Shown: positions 22,131-33,660 of the stretch, one piece after another
How positions within the stretch are numbered: position 1 is the first letter of the stretch
Layout: the number at the start of each line of letters is the position of its first letter
Assembly: GCA_963575745.1 (NCBI GenBank)
Contig: CAUYUJ010015726.1
Location: 411,542-475,541 of the forward strand
DNA from: Prorocentrum cordatum
Taxonomy: Eukaryota > Sar > Dinophyceae > Prorocentrales > Prorocentraceae
Direction of reading: 5' to 3'
Length of the DNA stretch: 64,000 nt
The notes under the pieces: generated by a model
What the model saw: only the letters and a program-made list of their open reading frames with translations
Databases searched by the model: none
Told to the model about the DNA's origin: nothing
Made by a program: the position numbers and the translations under genes

Positions 22131-24749
22131 GTCCAAAAAGGTCATTCTTGCCGAGGGTCATTCTCAAGTATCTTCGGCAAGAAGCCCTTCCGCGTTTCCC
22201 CGAAGGTCGCCCCCTTGTGCCACCCCTTGGAACCTTCGCTGGCAGCCACGAGCGATGGTGCACTTGTGCCAAATGGAATGGGGCCCGCAGTCGTGGCGCT
22301 TGCCAGGATAAGAGACCTGCACGATGAGTCCAGCCTTTCGCGCAGGATGAGTGAGAGGCGCGGGGAGGCTTGTGCCAAGTCGAGAACAGCCGAGTATGGA
22401 CAGCATGATGTTGTACACCCACAGACCGAGACATGGCCCTTGCGGGTTGAGGCAACGTTGTTGGGCGGCAGCGTCGAAATTGACGGCCTCAACCCAACGC
22501 GATTGGTTGGAAGTGATAAAATGCAAGAGCGCTAGGATTGCAGGACGCCTGGCGCTCCCATTGCAACGAACCTGTGGCGCAGAATCGCATGTATTTTCTC
22601 TGACAAAGATACGAACACCCGAGCACCCACTCTTTCCGCAGAGATGTAAAGCAAATGCACACGCATGTCGCCAGTGTGCCACCAGATGATGTACAAGCAC
22701 ACAGAAGCAGGTACTCGTCTGGTGTAACGAATGCGATATACGGCGAGCTTCCAGACGCGATGCAGAGCACAGAGCTCATGCACAGCATGCTAGCCCTGCA
22801 GACGCCGCTCGTGTCAAAGGGCTTTTGTTGGGTCCGCGGCGGCGGGCACAGACCCGCCGTTGCACGAATAGGGTTGATCGCATGTAGCTTTAAATACATG
22901 GATGCACCATGATTTCTACATGCGCTTGATTCGGTATCGTTGTACACAGAGGCTGCCCCTCGAATGAACAATAGAGCAAATAACAGAGATACAGTACAAA
23001 CATTAGCTTCATAGAGGGGAGATGTTACACTCGACCTGAGACGTATGATGTACGAATTTCTCTGGGTGAGATGGTGAGATGGCCTCTCTCTCTCTCTCTC
23101 TCTCTCTCTCCCATTGTAGATCGAGCAGCTACCATTCCCGCTGATGCTGGGGTAATTCATTCGCGGTGTAGATACACAGGGTCTTGTCCATGGGGTGATT
23201 CAGGTTATTGCACTGTCGTTGTTGGCTTAAGCCAGAACAACCGACATTGTTCGAGCCTGCGTTGGCGGCGGAAATATGCGACAGTAGTAGTTGGATTGAG
23301 CGGCCTACGTGGACAGAGATAGTCGAGAGCACCCGACTACCCGAACCCATTAATACAGTTTTGGGGGAAGCGGGCCCATGGCGATAATTTCGCAGGTCGC
23401 AGCCCCCCAGGGATGGCGAGGTCTGATCTGAATCTGGGTGGTGCCTCACTCTGCTGGACCCCCAGCAGCCCTCGAAAGTGGCGACTGAATCGAAGATCGC
23501 AGCCCCACAGAGATGACCAGGTAGGAAGCAAGCTGGCTGGCAGGAAGGGGCGAGGGAAGAGATAACAAGGAAGAGAGGAAAGGGGGTGTGGGAAGGAAGG
23601 TCGCGACCGCAGTGCTCTATTCAAAACGAGTCCCAGCGCAGGACGGTTGAGAAAAAAACAATTCGCAGTCACGGGAATGTATGTGAGTGGCGTAGGTCGA
23701 TTCGGGAGAGGCGCGGGGGAGCGCAAAGGGAAGCGGAAAAACGGGGTGGTGATTGGAAAGGTGGGGAAAGGAAAGCATGGGAGGAGTGCGGGGTAAGCTG
23801 GAGGATGGAGAAGATAGAAGACTGAAAAAGGTGGTGGCTGGGGTTGAGAGAACACGATTCTGGAGGAATGCGGAAGAGGCCGGAGAAACGAGGAGGAGCA
23901 TGGACGAGCAGAGCACAGACGAGCGGGGAACGACGAGAGGGATTGCGTTCAAGACGGAGCGAACCTCCACCCATCAAAAGACATGGCATGTCCAGTACAA
24001 TATTAAACATAGATTTCTCCTCCTATCCCCGCTTCTTCTTTGCGCTCCTCCGCCCTTCTCCACGATCCAACCCTCCCATCTTGTTTTACCCACTCCTTTC
24101 TCCCGTCTTCCTCCCGCTTCCCCGCATTATTGCATTGTCTTACACGCGAAGTGAACAAAATAGCGCATCAGGAAGTTCGAAGCACGGCCATGCAGAATCA
24201 ATTGATACAGAAGAAGGGACTGGGATCTGGGTGTAAGCTGGACCACAATCGGGCCTGGGTCGGGGGAGTGCGGGCAACAAAAGTGAATGGACCATTTGTT
24301 CTGAGACAGCGCGTGTTTTTGTTGGGGAAACCGTGCATTTGTTGTTCTCAAGCGGCACGCCCTTTTTCTGAAACTGCTCGGCCTTCTTATCTGAAACGGC
24401 GCGCTTTTTTCCTGAAGCACCTATTTTTTTACATTGCTGTACCCTGTTCGAAAACACGTACAAGATAAGATGTACACCATTTGGGCTGCGTAGCTAGTCC
24501 ACGGCCGATCGAATTGAGGAAATGGAGCTGCACGGATTGTACGATACCAATGCATGCTTCTTTCTTGGACTTCTCAGGCGCGAGAAACCAGCAAATGTTT
24601 TATTTAAACGATATGTTTGTTTTCCCCCGCGACGCAGCATTGGACATGGCACCTTGGGCGAAGCCGGAGAATTAAGCGCGGAAATCGGGAGGGTTCCGGC
24701 CCGGAGCGAAATCAATTAAAAAGTTCGGTGGGAGGCAGACGAAGCGAAA
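22131..24749. other. No recognised gene
   Basis: 2.6 kb of mixed composition. A (CT)n run lies at 23082-23110. I translated and read the open frames (for example 22489-23160 minus and 23586-24236) and recognise no domain. No tRNA- or snRNA-like box was noticed. Confidence 0.4.
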
Positions 24750-24778
24750 GGAGGAGGAGGAGGAGGAGGAGGAAGGAG
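24750..24778 (-). repeat. Short (TCC)n tract at the 3' end of LINE-2
   Basis: On the minus strand this pyrimidine tract starts about 10 nt after the LINE-2 stop codon. It is either the terminal tail of the element or the target microsatellite. LINE-1 has the same arrangement. Confidence 0.7.
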
Positions 24779-24787
24779 AAGGGCGGT

Positions 24788-27510
24788 TCACGAGGGACCA
24801 TCCAGCCATAAGTCCACGTCCAGTGGGGTCACGCCGTCTACCTCGCCCAGCAGGTCGGTGCCTTCATCGACCAGTGTCGTCGCCAGAGCCGTCGTGCGAC
24901 GCTTCCACGACCGGGCGGCACAAGATTGCAGGGGCAGGGGCATAGGACGTGCCCAGGCTGCAGCTGCTGCTGCCAGTAGGTCGGTTGCTTCCCGGTTCAG
25001 CCGCCCACCCGATTCCATTGCTGCGACCACCAGTGCCAAGACGGAGCTATCGACTAACTCTGGGTATGTCGTATGCTTCTGCCGCACCGCTCGGCTGCAA
25101 GATACTCCCAGAGTAGTGTCGGCACGCGGCCACACAGTGCCATCTGCGTGAAGTGGTGCAACTATCGTGACGTCAACGGCGAGAGGCACCCCATGCTTGA
25201 TAGGCAATCCTGTCGCGATGATTTCGATCTTACGCCTATCCGTAGGGTCGATTTGCGGGAGGCCCGTATCCACCAAGAGAACGTGTTCGCGAACGCGTGC
25301 CCTTGCTTCACGCAGCATTCGCATCCACATTTTTTCAATAGGGACCGACCTGGTTGAAAGCCTCCCTGCTGTGGGGCAGGCCGCCGCCCGGTCCCCGGAT
25401 TGATCCAAGCGCAACCGACAACCTTCGCAACAGACCCCACCAGAGAGCGGAAGCTCCCACCGTAAGCGCCTACGAACGGAAATCTGGAATGGCAAGGGAT
25501 ACAGATTAAAACAGCGTCGCAAGGAATATCCCTCAGCCAAGCACTGGCCGGACCGCCCTGTTATGACATCAATAAAGCTCGGTGTGGTTCGTCGCAGCAT
25601 GGCATTACCACTTGTTCCAGGGAATGGGTTTCAACAAAGGAACATGCGACACATTGCTATCCACGGTCGAAGTCTGCCGTGTCCAAATCATCATCTTGTT
25701 GCGGCGGTTGGGGTTCGGTGAGTGCGTCGTTCGTGATACCACTAATTCTTGCAAACATGGTGTTCGTGGGTCTTTCAATCCCGTAGGATCGTGGCGGCCA
25801 TTGCTGGCATTTTCCTATGTATGATTGGCAGTGCTGCGATCCACGAAGCCCAGTACGCTCCATCCGACGTTCGTTGCACAGACCTTACTACACCGAGAGC
25901 ACCGAGCCTGCCAGGAAGGCTCGTGATGTTCCAAGCTCAGTTGCCGTCAATTTTGTCCGCAGCCCCCAGGATAGAACAAAAGGTCGCTCGCAAAGCTAAA
26001 TCGTGTGCGTGGGCATGCATAAGAGCGGGACACCGTCGGCGGAAGAATCTGGACTGTGTGGTTTGCTTGGGGAACAGCGGACATCGATAGCATAACCGAC
26101 GCGTGTTGGGGGTCTCGTAGCTGGGCGATTTCATCGAGCAGCCGTTGTTCTTTTTGCAACCGATCGTTGTCAAATGCTTGAACGAACTCGTCTGTGCCCA
26201 CAGGTGTCCCCGATACCACCATGCCGTCATTGATAGTGTCGTTGTTTTCTGTCCACACGTTATCCCCGAGCTCGGCTATGTCTGGTGGTGCGTCCCCCCC
26301 TCCTCGGCCCGGACATCGCAATTTGACCAGCTGAGTTTTGACTCCAGCATGCTTTTCGACGGCTCTTGCGACTTCTTCGAAAGCTGCCCGTGCCCGGGCT
26401 TTGCATGTAATAACATACAAATCATCGAGGAAATTGTTGATGCTTCGCGAATCCCCACCAGCCCATCCAGAAACGATGCCCAGAGGAATTGCCTCGATCA
26501 GGGAAGTGGGCAGCACACAGAGGAAGCCATTATGAGACATCTTGGGATATCTTGAGCCATCTTGGATGTAATTTTGGGCTCTCCCAGGCGCTCTTGATCT
26601 CAATCAGTGCCCCCCCAAAGAGGCCAACATGTGGCTAAAACCTTAGTAAAAACAATAATTTGGCATTCTCGCCGAGGCCTCTTGGAGCATCTTGGGTGCC
26701 TCTGGGGGGTCTCTTGGGGCCTCTTGGGGGTCTCTTGGGGGCCTCCTGGGGGCCTCTTGGGGCCATCTTTGGGCCATCCTGGGACCTCTTGGGACCTCCT
26801 GGGCGCTTCTTGGAGCCATCTTAGAGGAGATCGATCAAACAAGAGGGGAGCATTAATTAGCGTCCCCCCCCCGAGGAGGCCAAAATTTGGCCAAAAACTT
26901 AGTAAAACCAATGATTTTGGCCTCGAGGCCGTTTTGGCATTCTCGCCGAGGCCTCTTGGAGCTCTGGGGGGTCTCTTGGGGCCTCTTGGAGGTCTCTTGG
27001 GGGCCTCCTGGTCTCTTGGAGCCTCTTGGGGCCATCTTGGGGCCTCCGGGGCGCTTCTTGGGGCCATCTTGGAGGAGATCGCAAAACCCTGGTAAAACCA
27101 ATCAGTTTGGCTTCCTCGCCGAGGCCATTTTGGACGCCCTGACACCTCGCGAAACCCCCCGTCCAGAGGAAACTCCTTAAACCACCGACGCCCAGAGGGC
27201 TGGTGGGATTGAGGACGTGTTCGCTAGGTAGGGGTGCCGCATCCGCCTCAACCAAGCCGTTGTGTTGGGAAAGAGCGAAGAAAGTTGGCATTAGCGGGCA
27301 GATTTGCTCTCCCCTTTCGCCTTGCGTGATCCACCTTGGTCGGTCCATAAGAACATAAATTCTGAACCGAACAGCAGCAGAGCAGGAGGCAATAACGATT
27401 CCAGCGCTGGGTCCCCTCATCTTTTTGATAAGAAGGACTCTCGTCTCGCTTCACATGACCGAGTGCGCCCACCCCGTCTAATCCAAGCAGAATTCCATCT
27501 GGGCCCGTTG
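24788..27510 (-). pseudogene. LINE-2: decayed non-LTR retrotransposon, RT and C-terminal domains
   Basis: Reading minus from high to low coordinates. Near 27490-27460 is a motif-A-like DGVGALGHVKRDES, whose usual second acidic residue is missing. At about 27330-27210 is QGERGEQICPLMPTFFALSQ (motif B region) ending SEHVL. After the insertion at 26441-27208 the frame resumes with NNFLDDLYVITC (catalytic F-x-D-D) and continues to about 26000 through LLDEIAQLRDPQ and PQANHTVQILPP. 25950-25600 is scrambled (a remnant ends near 25657). 25600-24788 is one open frame with CEGCRL (zinc-knuckle-like), IEIIATGLPIKHGVPLAVDV, KHTTYPEL and ESGGRL, ending at TGA 24790-24788. This organisation matches LINE proteins I recognise from dinoflagellates. 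Frames differ between blocks, the 5' part is missing or unrecognisable, and the element is dead. Confidence 0.85.
26441..27208. mobile_element. 768-bp insertion in LINE-2 RT, with TTGA direct repeats
   Basis: TTGA occurs on both sides (26437-26440 and 27209-27212). Removing the insert plus one TTGA joins the two RT blocks in frame immediately before the catalytic FLDD, so this is a clean later insertion. Near the ends are imperfect inverted words, AATCCCCACCAGCCC (26450-26464) and GGGCTGGTGGGATT (27197-27210). The body is R12-type repeat. It has two ~250-bp units, each with a TTAGTAAAA(A/C)CAAT(A/G)AT motif then TTCTCGCCGAGGCCTCTTGG. No protein is encoded. A non-autonomous transposon or an introner-like intron are both possible. 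Confidence 0.75.
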
Positions 27511-28639
27511 TCCGTCGCTTGTCGCATGATATGTGCTAACGCTTCCGGTCCGCCATTAGACAGAACCTTCCCCATGCAGCGTCGTCATCCAGCACAACCC
27601 GGAAGTGTTCGTACCACATACTGGCAAAGTCAGCCGCTGATGCCCTCCTTGTCGTCCGGAGAGAGCGTCAGTTAGGAAAGCGGGGTCCAAGTCGAGGCGC
27701 TCAGAGGGACGGCGGGCACGGATCTCAGGAGGGATTGGTTTTGGGTCGTCCGATTTTTTATTTCGTAATTAGTCGAAGAATTTTGGAATCTTTTTTGGGA
27801 AATCAGAAGCGAGCGAACTCGAGAGATTTCTTCTTGGAGTAGTTTTTTTTGTTTTCAGAAGGTCCGAATCACAAACTGAACGTTGAATCACAGACCGCAC
27901 GCGGCGAATCACAAACCGCGCGTGCCGAATCACAGATGGTTGGTTCACTTTGAATTAAAGAACCCGCATGTGGAATAGATCCCGCACGTAAAGTCATATA
28001 TTGCGCGCGTCGAATCAGAGATTTTACCCGCTGCCTGCTGAAACATACACTCCGTTCGCCGATTGAGACACCGCCTTATTCCCCTCTTGCATTCCCATTG
28101 GGGGATTGTCCAATTGATCCGGTGATTTGGCTGATCCGGTGGTCTGTCCAGCTGATCTGATGACCCACAAATCTGATGATGTGTTCTGGCCAGCTGATCC
28201 GATGATATGGCTGATCCGGCCAACTGATCACGTAATTTAGTGGTTTCGTGTTCATCCGTTTTATTGCCCACATTTTTTCTTGCGAATGTGTTAAAGTTTT
28301 TTTCTAATATGATTGCACTTCGTCCACGGTACTGATACCGATCATATATTTTTTTATTTTTACAGTACCGATCGTTTTTTCTGTGAATATGAGATTGGAT
28401 CGTGCTCTTTTTGAAAACTAGTTTGACGGCCTACTTTCAACCTCATCATTAGAGACCAATGTTTTTCTTTCCGTTTGGTTTTTGAAGGATCATTGTGTGC
28501 AGCAGCGTGTCATCTCATTCAAAAAAAAACACCTTCACCACGCAATACCGCTGAATTGATATTATTCCCCACATCCTGAGTGGGGTTCTTGTTTTCCCAG
28601 AACACCCTCTCCTTCTCCTCATCCTCCCGCGTCCTTCTC
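27511..28639. other. AT-richer stretch with short tandem motifs, no gene
   Basis: 27860-27945 has four GAATCACA(A/G)A(C/T) units of about 26 bp. 28105-28230 has repeated CTGATCCG(A/G)TGAT and GGCTGATCCGG words. Runs of T and A are common to 28500. The sequence upstream of 27510 on the minus strand may include further unrecognisable LINE-2 remnants to about 27700. Confidence 0.5.
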
Positions 28640-28830
28640 CTAAACCATACCATACCAAGCCATACCATACCAATACCTTACTATACCAATACCATACCAA
28701 GCCATACCAAGCCATACCATATCAATACCATACCATACCATACCAATACCATACCATACCATACCATACCAAACCAATAACATCCCAAGCCATACCAAGC
28801 CATACCATACCAATACCATACCATACCAAT
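28640..28830. repeat. (CCATA)n array
   Basis: CCATAC pentamers and hexamers with CCAAG and CCAATA variants. The array runs straight into the next repeat. Confidence 0.95.
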
Positions 28831-29885
28831 ACCCCTCCCACCCCTCCCACCCCTCCAGGGAGGCCCCGCCTGAGCGAGGAGGGTATTCGCATCACCTGTT
28901 ATTTCTCAGGTTTCGTGCCCCTCCCACCCCTCCAGGGAGGCCCCGCCTGAGCGAGGAGGGTATTCGCATCACCTGTTATTTCTCAGGTTTCGTGCCCCTC
29001 CCACCCCTCCAGGGAGGCCCCGCCTGAGCGAGGAGGGTATTCGCATCACCTGTTATTTATCAGGTTTCGTGCCCCTCCCACCCCTCCAGGGAGGCCCCGC
29101 CTGAGCGAGGAGGGGGATTTCAGTGTTATTTATCAGGTTTCGTGCCCCTCCCACCCCTCCAGGGAGGCCCCGCCTGAGCGAGGAGGGTATTCGCATCACC
29201 TGTTATTTCTCAGGTTTCGTGCCCCTCCCACCCCTCCAGGGAGGCCCCGCCTGAGCGAGGAGGGTATTCGCATCACCTGTTATTTCTCAGGTTTCGTGCC
29301 CCTCCCACCCCTCCAGGGAGGCCCCGCCTGAGCGAGGAGGGTATTCGCATCACCTGTTATTTATCAGGTTTCGTGCCCCTCCCACCCCTCCAGGGAGGCC
29401 CCGCCTGAGCGAGGAGGGTATTCGCATCACCTGTTATTTATCAGGTTTCGTGCCCCTCCCACCCCTCCAGGGAGGCCCCGCCTGAGCGAGGAGGGTTCGC
29501 ATCACCTGTTATTTATCAGGTTTCGTGCCCCTCCCACCCCTCCAGGGAGGCCCCGCCTGAGCGAGGAGGGTATTCGCATCACCTGTTATTTATCAGGTTT
29601 CGTGCCCCTCCCACCCCTCCAGGGAGGCCCCGCCTGAGCGAGGAGGGTATTCGCATCACCTGTTATTTCTCAGGTTTCGTGCCCCTCCCACCCCTCCAGG
29701 GAGGCCCCGCCTGAGCGAGGACGCTATTCGAACACAGTGTTATTTATCAGATTTCCTGCCCCTCCCACCCTCCAGGGAGGCCCCGTCTGAGCGAGGAGGA
29801 TATTCGCGAACAGTGCTATTTATCAGGTTCCGTGCCCGTCCCACCCCTCCAGGGAAGCCCCGCATGAGCGAGGAGGGTATTCGCA
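28831..29885. repeat. 77-bp minisatellite B, about 14 copies
   Basis: Unit: CCCCTCCCACCCCTCCAGGG, AGGCCCCGCCTGAGCGAGGA, GGGTATTCGCATCACCTG, TTATTT(C/A)TCAGGTTTCGTG. CCTCCAGGGAGGCCCCGCC recurs 14 times. Inner copies are near-identical. The fourth and the ninth copies have small internal deletions or substitutions, and copies after about 29700 are more diverged. ACCTG and CAGGT within the unit can pair. There are no unique spacers between units. Confidence 0.95.
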
Positions 29886-30689
29886 AACCATGTGATAGAA
29901 AAAGATGGAGAGGGCGAGGGAAGGTCGGCAATTTCTCTACAAAATGTTGCTTGATCCCGCTAGCCCAAAAACATCATTATGTGGGGAACTCCGTTAGCAT
30001 AATGTTTTTTATGTGTGTAGTTGTCGAAAACATATGTATTATTTACATTTGTTTCTGGAATTAATGGAGATTCGATTAACAATACACGCTCGTTTACGCT
30101 TCCATGGTGCCCGGGATACTGCACGCAGCCAGCGTGATTGTTTTGGTTTTACATTGTATTCCTATGTTTGCATTTTACAAGTTCATTCCAAAGTTGCAAA
30201 TTGCGCGGAAATTATGATTCATTCGTGAGTACCTCGACGGTGAACAAACACCGTAACATGGGTAAAAGACGCAATGCATACGATCCCGTGCAATTTGTCC
30301 ACTTGCTGCTTGTATCAACGATAACGCGCGATTCACAAAAAAATTAATCGATACACGACTTTCCGCTTACCACGATTGGAACGGATTACGAAAAATCCCG
30401 CGAAGGAACATATTTTCAACGAGTGCATAACATCGAAATCCAAAACATTGGGCGATTTATGTTACCGAAAAATTAAAATATAATTTATTTATGTCCGTCA
30501 ATACGGATTCAAAAAATGTTAAATAAAATAATGAGACATTACACGCGCACGCACATATATATACATATATATATATATATATGTATGTTCGTACCCTCCC
30601 TTATGATGTACCAAATGACGTTTTGTAGCAAAAGGCGCGCAATGAGTCAACGAAACCGTTTCAAAAGTATAGCTCCCGGACCATATGAT
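29886..30689. other. AT-rich, no recognised gene
   Basis: Low-GC stretch. A (TA)n-type microsatellite with TATATATACA lies at about 30555-30585. The low-coordinate end of the transposase open frame (stop at 30519) lies here, but its residues after about 30690 are not recognisable. Confidence 0.5.
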
Positions 30690-31470
30690 TTGATCAGACT
30701 CAAGCAAGGAAGTACGCTCATGCGGGCAAGGAAATACGCACGAAAAATGATATGAAAATTCAATATAGGTTCTTGAGCACTGCGCCAAAGCAAACCCACA
30801 AATCTGCCTTTTTGTTCCAGTATGTCCACTGGGCGGAATGAATGCGGTGCGTTGCAGCAAGGGCACGAACCTTGCGCTTACGCAATTGCAAATGTTTCGC
30901 AAATACGCCCAGAATCTATCGATAATCTGAATTCCCGACTTAGTGTACATTTGATCGCCAATCAGCAATCTGTGGGCCACAGCCTCAGAGAAATTCGGCT
31001 TGATCCAGCACGTCACCCCTCGCAGCGTTATCTTGTTTATTTTTTTCATGTGGACATCACTGTCGTGTAAGACCTTCGGGATTTTGATTTTGTACGCTTT
31101 CGCCCTGTCTGTGTGCAGCGCGACCTCTCGGTTTTTCAAGTGTCGCTTGGCAATAGGCTTCCAGTCGCGTTTGCGGATTGGGCCAAACGCCGCTTCGTCC
31201 TGCATGGGTCAAGACGCGTCAAGACCATAATATTCGGCCTGCCCCGCTCGACTAATCCTCCCCATTAATCCCCCGATCATCCATCTCCGCGTCATCAGTC
31301 TTGCCCAGGTTCGCTTCGTCCATCCTACGTCAAGCCACTTGTCGATCGCGCCGAACTTGATCATCTTTTTTTCTTTATGACGTACTTCATCCTGGCGCTG
31401 TCAAGGCGAGTGTATATATTCTCGGGCCTCTTCGTGCACGGCCGAGTGGACCCAAGAACCAAATCCATAA
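30690..31470 (-). pseudogene. ISXO2/IS1595-like DDE transposase relic
   Basis: Minus strand. Around 31440-31330 in one frame is IYTRLDSARMKYVIKKK followed by FGAIDKWLDV. A frame change then gives DEANLGKTDD, resembling the first acidic block. From about 31190 comes GPIRKRDWKPIAKRHLKNRE, LHTDRAKAYK (the likely second catalytic Asp in HTD) and KSGIQIIDRFWAYLRN (the region before the last acidic residue). The order and motifs match ISXO2-like transposases that I recognise as common in dinoflagellate genomes. Frame changes and the loss of the C-terminal signature show it is not functional. The same strand carries the polymerase-like relic immediately upstream. Confidence 0.6.
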
Positions 31471-31479
31471 TATCAGCAT

Positions 31480-33660
31480 CGATATTAACTTCGTCGTCAT
31501 CTCCGACAGCCACTCGGAGCAGGCCAACGCGGCGTTGGCCATCGTCCCAATGAGAGCCTTGTCGCCAATTTGCATGACGACTTCCTGACGCGAGTCGTGC
31601 ACCAACATCATCGGCGACCCCTCGCGGGCACGAAGACCAATCGCGTGTTCACGAGTTCCGGGTGTGACGATATGCATGAGATCCGCGCAGATCAAATCGC
31701 TCATGAGTGCCTCGGAAAACTTGAGAGGGGGTAGAGCTTCTGCAATTGTCGGTAAGAGCGCGGGCCGCTAGCGAACCCTGCCTGGCTCGGCCCACCCGCA
31801 ACTAAGTCCATGTTTGTCAGAGCACTGATGACGCACATATTCTCACCAGGGACAACCTTGAACGCCCTGCCTTCCAACTTCTCGCACGCAACCGCCAAGG
31901 CGGAAGAGAAGTCGCCCTCGTGCGGCTGAGAATGGGAAGTACGGTCTGGAACGCGGCCGCCTGGCTGAAAAGCGGCCCTCCTCCAAATGCAAAGATATAC
32001 CGTGACCGGCTTCGATCGCAGACACACGTGCGATGAACATCTCGTCGTGCACGTCGAGCCCCATGGGTCTGAAGTAAATACCGTCGTAGACTAAAGAGGC
32101 ACGGCACTTGCGTCTTCCAACAGTTAGTTGTTTCATGTACATTAGGACACGGCACTCCAGCTCGCCGAAGATGATGCACACCGAGCTGCAATCTGGTCGC
32201 GCCTTCGCGACCTCATGGTAAAGAGCGTCGTGCTCGAGAAGAAATCGAGAAGCATTGCCGATCTCCGTCTGCAAACAATCCAAGTGTGGGAGCCAGTCAG
32301 GCCGCTCTTGCCATTTAGCGACTGCCGCCCGTAGGAGCTGGTTGCCGAAATCAGTAGTTTCTTGGCGACGGCCACCTCGACGTCGAAGTACTCAGACACA
32401 AAACTCTTCCATCCGTCCCAATTGCTGACAACGTCGCACAAAAGCAGGAACTTTGCTTCGACGTTGAGCTGATCGTACTGCTTTAAGACCACAACCAACA
32501 AACTGAAAAACGCAACCTTCATGTCGAGTTCCTGGAATGCCGGCCAGAGCGGCGCGTCGGGCTTCCCTGGCAACTTTCTGAAGAGAAGGACCGGCAGTAT
32601 GAATTCGCCCAAATCCATATTTCGTGTAGTTCCGAAGAAGACTCCTCAAAGAGCGCTGTCCGCCATTTACAGCGACTTCCATGGATGCGGTTCTTCGTTT
32701 ATCCAATAAGCGAGAATACTTTTGAACCTGGATCTGCCGCCGGTCGACGCCAGAACCGACGCGATCAACCAAGGCGTCGATGTCCACGACGCCGCCACCA
32801 AGCAAACAACGGACAGTCTGCCTGACGAAAATCCTGCTCTTCATCAGACAACATGTAGTTTTTGTTCCCAGGCCGAGTTCCCACGAGCCATCTTTCGCTG
32901 GGACGTGCCGCCGGCGCTGGGATGTCAAAAAACTTGGAAAGTTCCAACATCTTGTCAGCATCAATAGGAAATATTAATGCATAGAGTTGCTGCTTGCCGA
33001 AGAAATTGACATCGGTGTCCTTCGGGATCATATATTCGGCCAAAGGTCCACAGCTTCTTGCGAGCGCCACAAATTTTGTGAAAGCTGAAGTTCTTGGAAC
33101 ATCGAGCAAATTGCATAACTCTCTCGCAACTTTCCAGTCCCCAACCAGTCTACCCCTGCCTTTTGCTAATTTGCGCTCCTCTCCATGCTGCTTCTTGTTC
33201 TCTTCCTGCCACAATTTTCTCAAGCAGCCATTTAACATGTCCCACTCAGATGCGCTACCGCCAGCTCCCCCGCCTGCGGCGCCAGGTGATATATTCATGA
33301 CGCACTTGGGCCTTGGATCGCATTGCTGGCTGGTCAAGCGCTGGATGTACCAGCGCGTGGACACCTTCATGTGGTCATCGAGATTCTCTGGTTCAAGGGT
33401 GCTCACAATGGCCGATGTGTCCCCGACTGCATCCCAAGTCGGTTGTAGAATTTCTTTGAAATACACGTGAGCGCCAGCAGGGCACGCCAATAGATTCTCC
33501 AAAATATCCGAAGCAATTTTCAAGAAACGTCTGTTCTCATGGTCGACGTCTTTACTATCGGTAACCAGCGTTGCAAGGCCCACCGCCGACGTCAAATAAC
33601 GGCGGTCCACTGACTCCGTGGGAGACTTTCGAGGTGCTGCTTCTTCCCCGCGCACTTCAA
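31480..33660 (-). pseudogene. Frameshifted relic of a large DNA-polymerase-like and peptidase-like protein
   Basis: One protein sequence can be followed on the minus strand through at least five frame changes (about 32850, 32540, 32280, 31960 and 31700). N-terminal block (33640-32870): LATLVTDSKDVDHENRRFLK to NYMLSDEEQDF, family unknown. Next is KYSRLLDKRRTASMEVAVNG, FGRIHTAGPSLQKVAREARR, ELDMKVAFFSLLVVVLKQ, AKKLLISATSSYGRQ and SLVYDGIYFRPMG. This order resembles the palm of family-A-like polymerases of transposons and large viruses (inference from motif order only). The last block has ENMCVISALTNM, REHAIGLRA and VHDSRQEV, a possible Cys-His-Asp set of a papain- or OTU-like peptidase. No intact frame remains. 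The upstream side ends at the octamer array. Confidence 0.45.

Noticed and set aside
22131-24749. Protein-coding gene in 22-24.7 kb
   Set aside because: Frames up to 223 aa exist, but overlapping frames on both strands are equally long and no domain or splice pattern is visible.
26540-26565. Second spliced-leader relic
   Set aside because: CTTGAGCCATCTTGG resembles the complement of the leader for nine bases only and belongs to the R12 word family.
28831-29885. CRISPR-like array
   Set aside because: The repeated units are contiguous 77-bp copies without unique spacers, and no cas genes are present. It is a minisatellite in a eukaryotic genome.
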